Positions 58,501 to 64,000 of a stretch of DNA of 64,000 bases are shown here, one piece after another. The number at the start of each line of letters is the position of its first letter. Position 1 is the stretch's first letter. Under the pieces are notes generated by a model that saw only the letters and a list, made by a program, of their open reading frames with translations, was not told the origin of the DNA and did not search any database. A program made the translations under genes and the position numbers. The stretch covers positions 62,001 to 126,000 of the forward strand of contig JBAJFG010000637.1 of assembly GCA_037903475.1 (NCBI GenBank), written 5' to 3'. The DNA is from Ancylostoma caninum (Eukaryota; Nematoda; Chromadorea; Rhabditida; Ancylostomatidae).

Positions 58501-61500
58501 ATCAACGACGTCTATAGAGAAGAGTTTTCTGTTGAAAAGGCAGCACAGAATAGGTGTGCCTGCCATAGACAGGGTGATTTTGGCCTAGAAGTTGCCCTTG
58601 CTTCGGAAGCCCCGCTTTTGTTATACAAAGTCGATTACCCCCCCCCCCAGTATCACTCCAGGTGTAGTGAAAAACCACTAGTTTTGCTAAATCTCAACAA
58701 CATGGTAATTTCGCCAAGCCATTCCGTGAAAAATGCTGAAGTGTTCGATATCAAGGGGATCTTTCAAAGTGGTTTCAAAGCGCCCATTTCACTAAAATTA
58801 TTCCTTTTACGATGTCTTCTATGTCGTCTGCTTGGCCGTTGCTCACACTTGGGTAGCTACTGCACAGCTAAAGTTGGGGCCAGCTAGCCTCCGGCACCGG
58901 GTTCTCTGGTCGTTTTTGTAGGGAGGGTTCAAAAAGGTGGCTACTGCGCTGTGAGCTCTAGCGAGCTACGACTTGATTTCTAGAGATTTTTACCTGGAAG
59001 AGGCCTGGATTTTTGAGGATTTTTGAGGTTCTAGATTAAAGTAGGCAGCACATTTTCTTTTAGAAATGAAACAATAGATTTCAGATCGTTCTCTCCCTTC
59101 TGCTAGTAGTCTTCCGAGTCATTCTTTTTTCTGCGTGTTTTTTACATGGACGATTTGTTTGTTTCGTTGATTTGTTTTAATTAGGTTTGGCACGTCATTG
59201 TAGTTGATGTATGATAAATAAATAAATAAAATGACTATCAGGAAACTCGGATCTGGAGGATTTCCACTACTTCCGCCTCTACAGTCATATATAGTCCGTT
59301 CCAAACGCGATAACTGTTGAATAACCGTGCAGATACTTTGCATTTCTCTAATCCCTCTGCGACTACTGCGCGCTGTTCCACGTTTTTTCCTCTCTGCTGT
59401 CTTCCCAACTAAGTCCATGGTGAGACGCACTATACAACTCGTGTTATTGAGATCTTAATGCATTCTATGGATCCAACAGTCCAAGAGTTGAGGTGACAGG
59501 CTGCAACTTGAGTACCCTCATGTGATTTTTTGTAGACATGAAGCTCAGGAGCTGTCTTTTCTCTGGCAGCATTAATAGACAGCCATATGATAAATAATTA
59601 TGATTGACATTGTTTTTAGAAAGTAGTCATCCTAAACCCATGAAAAACCGCATGAACTTATTCCCAACGTAATATAATGTATTAACAATTTAGCTTGTTC
59701 TTATACTGTAGCGTTCACCAGGGAAGGATACTAGGGGGAGGGGGGTCCGACGACTCGTAACAGAATGTGTACTGTCATATGCAGTTTGTTACGCTGATCT
59801 CAAATCTGTTTACCTTATCTTCTGCGGAGTCTTCAGTGAAGAGTTACGGTGGCATAATTGCGGCCTGTCCAAACCGGCTAAGTTTGACTTCCGAGTTATA
59901 TTTTGCTCAGAATATGCTCTAAAACCACCTCATACATTTAGATGAATTGAAACTGATTCATGTTTCCGGGACGTGATTGAATTCGGGCGATTTCCAGCGA
60001 TCCTTCAGCGAAATACATCTTGAGAGTCAAATTTAGGCTGTGTTGCGCAAACTCTAATTATGCCGTGTAACTCTTCATAGAGTGTTCCGCAGATAAACTA
60101 AACAGATTTGAGATCAGCGTCAAAAACTGAACTTGACAGTATACATCTTTTTACGAAATGCTGGAGCCGCTAAGTATCCTTCCCCAGTTAGCGAGAAGTG
60201 GCAACAATTCTAAGGTGAGGTCGTCTCAAACCGGTACCAAAGCCTGCCTCGCTCTTTCAGGATTTCAAATCATAGAACACTCCAGAAATTTCTCACGAAC
60301 TCTTCACAAATGAGAAGCGTCTGGTCATAAAAGGATAATTATTCAAACCACGGCTCACAATAAACATCTTAGCAATTCTAGGAGGACATGATACATAAAA
60401 TACTGAGCAAAGCAATTCGGACACCGCCTTTCCAAGTTCGTTCTCGAGAACAGATGCAGGGAAAAGGGGTTAGCTATGGAAGTGAGTTGAGGAGTACTAT
60501 GTGAAATAAGGTTCCAGAAATAAAAATCTTGCCGATCACGTAAATAAAGTTAAAATACCAAAGAATTCAGTACCTTGTGCAGCCGCTACATGCAACGCTG
60601 TCATCTTACAGTTGTTCGGCAGCGAGGAGAGCTCCTTGCCGAACCGTCTCAGCAGCCATAAGGCGATGGTGTTGTTTCCACGGGCCACACTCGCCGTCAG
60701 CACAGTGGTCCCATTGATATCCCTGGAAATTCCCTGCTCACCAGGAATATAAATCAATAAATCACACGGCTTCGATTGCACCTAGAGAGCTCCAGCGTAC
60801 ACACTGAAGAAGCGTGCACTCACGCTGGCAAATAGTACTTCAGTATTTTTTCAGGAATTCCACACGACAGCGCGGGGAAACACCCAACACCCACCCCTAA
60901 AAACAAACAGTATTGGGTGTGGGAGAGTGGTTAGCGTGAGAATCCCCAAAATACAGAGATGTACATGCTAAAAATAAGTTTTGTAGGGCAAACGTATGAA
61001 ACAGTTTCCAGAAAAAACCTCTCATTTCTTACCCTCTAGAAGAGGAATTCGTACACCCCCTCCCGTCCCGATCCCCGCCTCCGTGCAAGTGCTAATATAG
61101 GTGAACGGGTTTCTCAACCAGAGGATCATTTTACCGCTGGATTTCGTCACAGCAGAGCAGGGTAGTGGATATTGAAGGCAATGAAGTAAACCAATTCTCT
61201 GCAGGGGATTCAGTAATTCTGGATAGCGGATGAGGCCACAATTTTCCTCGTCCTTCCTGAATTTCGCTGCGAGATATGGAAAAACTGCGTTCATGTCATA
61301 CCCTGAGAATGACTGACAAGGGGGGACAGAACCGGAAAGCTGGGAAATTCGCCATTTAAAAATACACTAATCCAAGGACTATTTGGGAAAGAATGGCAAG
61401 GCTCGTGAACTACAAAGACGATAGTAGGCCATGAAGGTTTCATGAGAGGATTTAAGTTAGGAAGAGTGATATGGGAATGTATCGGTCTCGATAACTCCTA

Positions 61501-63357
61501 GAATTTTCTCTCTCGTTAGGTGCATGTTTTTGGAGCATAGGTGTGGTTGGCAGGTACAAATTACCGGTGCCAATGGTATGTCATGGCAATGAATGTAAAA
61601 TTATCTATCATTACCGCTACATTTCTATATGTGAGCGTCTAGAATGCAGTTGATGACAGGAAACACTCCTCTGTTATACAGAAAGCCTTCAACCTTCTAA
61701 ATCCATGAAATCGGCACTGATCAAAGGGAGATAGAAGCTATGAAAACACGGTAATCAATCGCTTTTTTTGACGAAGAAGATAATACTGAAATCCTTAGAT
61801 ATGTGAATAGAATAAGAAGACAATCTCAAGACCAACTATGAGTTATCAAAAGCCAATACATATTTGCTACTGCTTTTTTTATTCTATTCCTCGAGACGAA
61901 TTATTTTCGAAAGAATTTCACTACATTCAGGTCATCACTGGAGTGGAACTTTAGCTCTGATAGCGAGGACTCGCGCGCTTACTGTCAAATCGAGTATCAA
62001 CGCAACCACTGAAGGCAAAGCACTTCTAGCTCCAGGCCCTTTCATTTAATGGGAAACGAGCAGTGCCTGCTTTGAGTTCCGGAATAAAACCGGTCAAAGC
62101 GCGCCGCTTAGCTTTAGCGAAAATATCTCATCAATCTGAGATGACACATTCCAGAAAGAAAAAAGACCATTTGCTTGACGATGGGGCAGTGAAGTCATCT
62201 CGTGGAACTACCCTTCTCATCTTTTTGAGGTGGGATTTAGGAGAAAACTCTTTGAATTCGAATCCAAAATACGGGCTCACAAGTTCTTTCGTAGGCTAGA
62301 TGCACAAGTAGATCCACGGACTATAGCTGCCAGAGAATAAAGGGGGACCAGAAGGACCTACAAATTCACCAACGATGGTACGGTTGCAATAATTCGCCCA
62401 GAGAATGAAAGAATATGACCAAATGCAGTTAGATTTCTTAAGAGATTGGCACTGCCTTTCAATATTCCAAGGTTTGAGAAGGGTTCACTGGTGGGATCCT
62501 GTGCAGAATGATGCTTATTGAAGCGAGCTTCACTATTTTTTCTGAAAATTTGGGATGAGAACGCGAGAAAAATACCCGAACTTCCGAAAAAGGTATGGGA
62601 GGATTTTATGACAAAAACCTATATCTCAATTTTTTGCAGTCTTCAGAAATAATTGAGCAGCAGTTGGCGACAGCCTTCGCACAAATACGAGTGAATTCTG
62701 ATAGACACCCTGAGGAAACAGAAGAAACAAACCTGATAAGCGCCGCTTTAAGTGTGTCCTTAAGACGTCCGGATAACAATAGCTCGACGATTCGTTCATC
62801 TCCGACGGCGACAGCGATATGTGCCGGTGTCTCCCCGCTCAGCGACGTTAGCTCACGCAAAATTGGCGCCTTCTCCAACAACAGTCTGAAACAAAAAGTG
62901 AAAATCCACGCTTTTTCACGGCAGGTCTCAAGGAATTCCTGCGTGTTCGCTCACCGGCACCAGCAAACAATAAAGTAAACATTGGCTGAGCTGAGCCGAG
63001 AGAACCACGATGTGACTTGCTCAGCAACTCAAATACGCCGTCGGGGTGGGGTGAACCGGCACAGCAGCAAGGTATGTGGGGCACATGGATTACTCCTACC
63101 TTACTTCCAGGAAACTTTCTCTTTGCTCTTCTGCAGAGCATAAAACACATAGGAATGAAGCATTTCTCCAAATTCTGCAGGTTCTTCAGCTCAGCGCACA
63201 CATTAAACCCCTTGGCAAATTCCCGAAGAAACAGGAACTGTTTTTAGCCGATCCTGGCACATGAATACCTAATCGCATTGAACGCAGACGCAAGCACAGC
63301 ACTTGACGAATCTAGCAAAAGAGCAAACAAAGCGGCGACGACGATTAACGCAGTCAT
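52476..63357 (-). CDS. Ankyrin-repeat protein, complete 11-exon model, 470 residues
   Basis: Exons from 5' to 3': 63357-63269, 62885-62733, 60722-60574, 57358-57290, 57159-57058, 55622-55491, 55391-55243, 54340-54229, 54172-54001, 52984-52786, 52562-52476. All introns are GT-AG, every phase fits, and the total is 1413 nt. About eight ankyrin repeats show hallmark motifs: TPAHIA (49), TTVLTAS (86), TALHVAAA (122), TPCAYA (156), SLLHIA (190), NAIHCAA (225), NTPLHLAA (263), YSPQAI (296). After about residue 320 comes a Ser/Pro-rich linker with SP sites, then an acidic tail with a duplicated motif (EGAEIIRQRMKVMED at 378, DGAEVIRRRMRYIED at 406) and Trp at about 449. Ankyrin repeats bind proteins; a scaffold role is inferred. 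I recognise no named orthologue. The start Met has an in-frame TAG 15 nt upstream, but a GAATTAG acceptor there leaves an earlier exon possible. Confidence 0.85.
52786..52984 (-). CDS. Ankyrin gene exon 10 (duplicated GAExIRxRM motif)
   Basis: Acceptor GTTTTTCAG, donor CAG|GTGCGA. 66 codons, Glu/Asp/Arg-rich, probably helical. It holds GAEIIRQRM and GAEVIRRRM 28 residues apart, each followed by an acidic ED. Confidence 0.85.
53136..53178. repeat. Perfect GC hairpin in ankyrin intron 9
   Basis: A 17-bp perfect stem CTAGTCTGCCGCGCTGC with a 9-nt loop (ACCACCAAC). Family member of the GCCGCGCTGCA hairpins. Confidence 0.9.
53323..53369. repeat. Second GC hairpin in ankyrin intron 9
   Basis: Inner stem CGCACCA/TGGTGCG with loop CGTACC, outer GTCTAT/ATAGAC, followed by CGCGGCAGAC on one side. 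Related to the hairpin 145 bp to the left. Confidence 0.65.
54001..54172 (-). CDS. Ankyrin gene exon 9 (Ser/Pro linker)
   Basis: Acceptor GTGTTTCAG, donor TCC|GTAAGC; 172 bp. It encodes a linker without ankyrin signature but with SP and TP sites (VPLSPVVKRTLSPRDSSSG), consistent with proline-directed phosphorylation (inference). Other frames here are also open, but only this one satisfies both neighbouring phases. Confidence 0.78.
54229..54340 (-). CDS. Ankyrin gene exon 8
   Basis: It encodes LESEANPLAVNGCGYSPQAI, the end of one repeat and a last, weaker one. The acceptor ACTTGAAG is poor but gives YLLESEANPL in frame with exon 7. The next intron is only 56 bp (54173-54228), typical of nematode short introns. 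Confidence 0.75.
54639..54683. repeat. GC hairpin in ankyrin intron 7
   Basis: CGGTCTGCCGCTCCGCAC pairs with GTGCGGCACACCG through a GC-rich loop. Same family. Confidence 0.65.
54798..54838. repeat. GC hairpin 2 in ankyrin intron 7
   Basis: ACTTGTCTGCCGCGTCGCA pairs with TGCGGCGCGGCAAGT around TAGGGGG. Same family; only about 115 bp from the previous member. Confidence 0.7.
55243..55391 (-). CDS. Ankyrin gene exon 7
   Basis: Acceptor GTTTACAG, donor CTG|GTGAGT. It encodes SGSVPVLRLLLRPWSRKKRK, with a basic cluster that could be a nuclear localisation signal (inference), then NTPLHLAAMNGHSDAVVYL, the best-conserved repeat of the protein. Confidence 0.9.
55491..55622 (-). CDS. Ankyrin gene exon 6
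   Basis: Acceptor TTCTTCAAG (less usual than TTTCAG), donor GCAT|GTGAGC. It encodes QSLLHIASLCGHEEIVRWIL, a textbook repeat, and the start of the next (NANAIHCAA). Confidence 0.88.
57058..57159 (-). CDS. Ankyrin gene exon 5
   Basis: Acceptor GTTATAG, donor AGAG|GTGACT. It encodes CTPCAYAVQGGNVEVVRYLV, a full ankyrin repeat, then EKAHAEIGSVSRR. Confidence 0.88.
57290..57358 (-). CDS. Ankyrin gene exon 4 (micro-exon)
   Basis: Only 69 bp, acceptor ATTTTCCAG, donor TTTG|GTGAGT. It encodes NLDYVKDATKYDP and VDARDAF, which completes the third repeat and starts the fourth. The preceding intron, 3.2 kb, is the longest of the gene and holds a foldback MITE. Confidence 0.8.
59770..60141. mobile_element. 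MITE with ~90-bp TIRs in ankyrin intron 3
   Basis: TACTGTCA, then ACGCTGATCTCAAATCTG, then GAAGAGTTAC and GGCATAATT occur in that order from 59770 and, inverted, up to 60141. The arms have several small indels, so the element is old. Length 372 bp, no open frame. Confidence 0.75.
60574..60722 (-). CDS. Ankyrin gene exon 3
   Basis: Acceptor AATTTCCAG, donor AAG|GTACTG. It encodes DINGTTVLTASVARGNNTI, a loop and first helix, then the next repeat start CKMTALHVAAAQ. The latter is a canonical TALHxAA. Confidence 0.9.
62733..62885 (-). CDS. Ankyrin gene exon 2
   Basis: Acceptor TTGTTTCAG, donor AG|GTTTGT. 50 codons with one clear ankyrin repeat: SGETPAHIAVAVGDERIVEL, where TPAHIA stands for the family TPLHxA. 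Intron 1 is 383 bp and intron 2 about 2.0 kb. Confidence 0.85.
63269..63357 (-). CDS. Ankyrin gene exon 1 (hydrophobic N-terminus)
   Basis: ATG followed by TALIVVAALFALLLDSSSAV; 29 codons plus AG before GTATTC. Read alone it resembles a signal peptide, but it joins in phase to the LLLEKAP helix of exon 2, so it may instead be the first degenerate ankyrin helix. This is the least certain exon of the gene. Confidence 0.6.
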
Positions 63358-64000
63358 GATTTTCACACCACGCTAATTCATTCCTTCCCCGAAAACACTT
63401 GAAATTTCAGGCAAATAAAGGATTGCTGATGTGGAAAAGCAAGCTGGCTGCACAGCTGCCAAACATTTTCGATCTCCTCTTCATTACTCAGCTACTTAGA
63501 CAGAGTTTGTTTTACGGATGAGAAGCTCAGTACATGTATTGTATAAGAATCAACTCATGACTTTGAAGAATGTCGAGAGGAAAAACATGAACAAATTGCA
63601 CTGCTACATACATACCCTTCCAAAGAGCGATGAGGGACTGATACTGTAGCTTCAAAGAAAATGCAGAGCCTGGACGCATCATAGGAAGGATCGGTAATCT
63701 CATACCCATGCATATGATTACCTATGGGTAGCAGATGAATCTAGGCAATGCCATCCTATGTATGGATAAACCTGCTGATGATGGTACTACGTTAATCGTG
63801 AATTTAGTACGGCAGCAAGTTCACAATGGGTGTTCTCAATGATATGTCCAGGCTCTGAAGAACTTTAACTGAACAGGAGATGACGGATGAGCAGGGTAGA
63901 GAAACAAATGACAAGGTCTTTTTTTTTCAGACAATGACTGACAAACGGACAAATCGCCAAATCCCTCTCCAACTTTGGTGGAATCCACTGATTTGCCCAG
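63358..64000. other. Region upstream of the ankyrin start
   Basis: No further minus-strand exon found up to the window edge. A promoter is expected here or beyond, but no clear element was seen. Confidence 0.45.

Overview
The window looks like nuclear DNA of a nematode, most plausibly a clade V/strongylid (hookworm-like) worm. It is AT-rich, its genes are split into short exons joined at TTTTCAG-type acceptors, introns range from 56 bp to about 4.5 kb, and repeats fill most of the rest. The phylum call rests on splice-site style, the receptor family and the repeat types; the species is not determined. I read no rRNA, convincing tRNA or CRISPR array.

Two host genes could be rebuilt exon by exon with compatible splice phases. 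(1) A plus-strand FMRFamide-peptide-receptor-like GPCR, nine exons from 14948 to 27571, covering late TM1 to the stop codon (325 residues; the 5' exon or exons were not found). Intron 6 holds an 87-bp copy of part of exon 5. (2) A minus-strand ankyrin-repeat gene, eleven exons from 63357 down to 52476, giving a complete 470-residue model with about eight ankyrin repeats, a Ser/Pro linker and a C-terminal tail with a duplicated 15-residue motif.

The centre (32.8-46 kb) is a nest of mobile DNA. Two sequences (32832-35347 and 39578-44057) share a 5' TC...ACTTATAATAA end, a GT-rich leader, a large minisatellite, a CTTATCACTTGA flank, and a 3' module with an 18-nt hairpin 11 nt before a terminal CTGG, each set between host A and T. 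I read them as non-autonomous Helitrons carrying expanded minisatellites (59-bp and ~49-bp units). The second is interrupted by two 5'-truncated Penelope-like element copies (reverse transcriptase plus GIY-YIG), fused head to head as a 2 x 1446-bp inverted repeat with a 13-bp centre and flanked by a 12-bp direct repeat. A LINE 3' fragment and mariner-like elements lie nearby.

The remaining sequence (0-14.9, 27.6-32.2, 46-52.4 kb) has no gene I can defend. It holds foldback and MITE elements (3562-4101, 6193-6942, 8800-9042, 11355-11604, 32248-32491, 59770-60141), a cluster of GTCGAC palindromes (12511-12965), a perfect 60-nt palindrome (50557-50616) and a dispersed family of GC-rich hairpins centred on GCCGCGCTGCA. 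The number of snap-back structures is itself notable and should be tested against library or assembly artefact.
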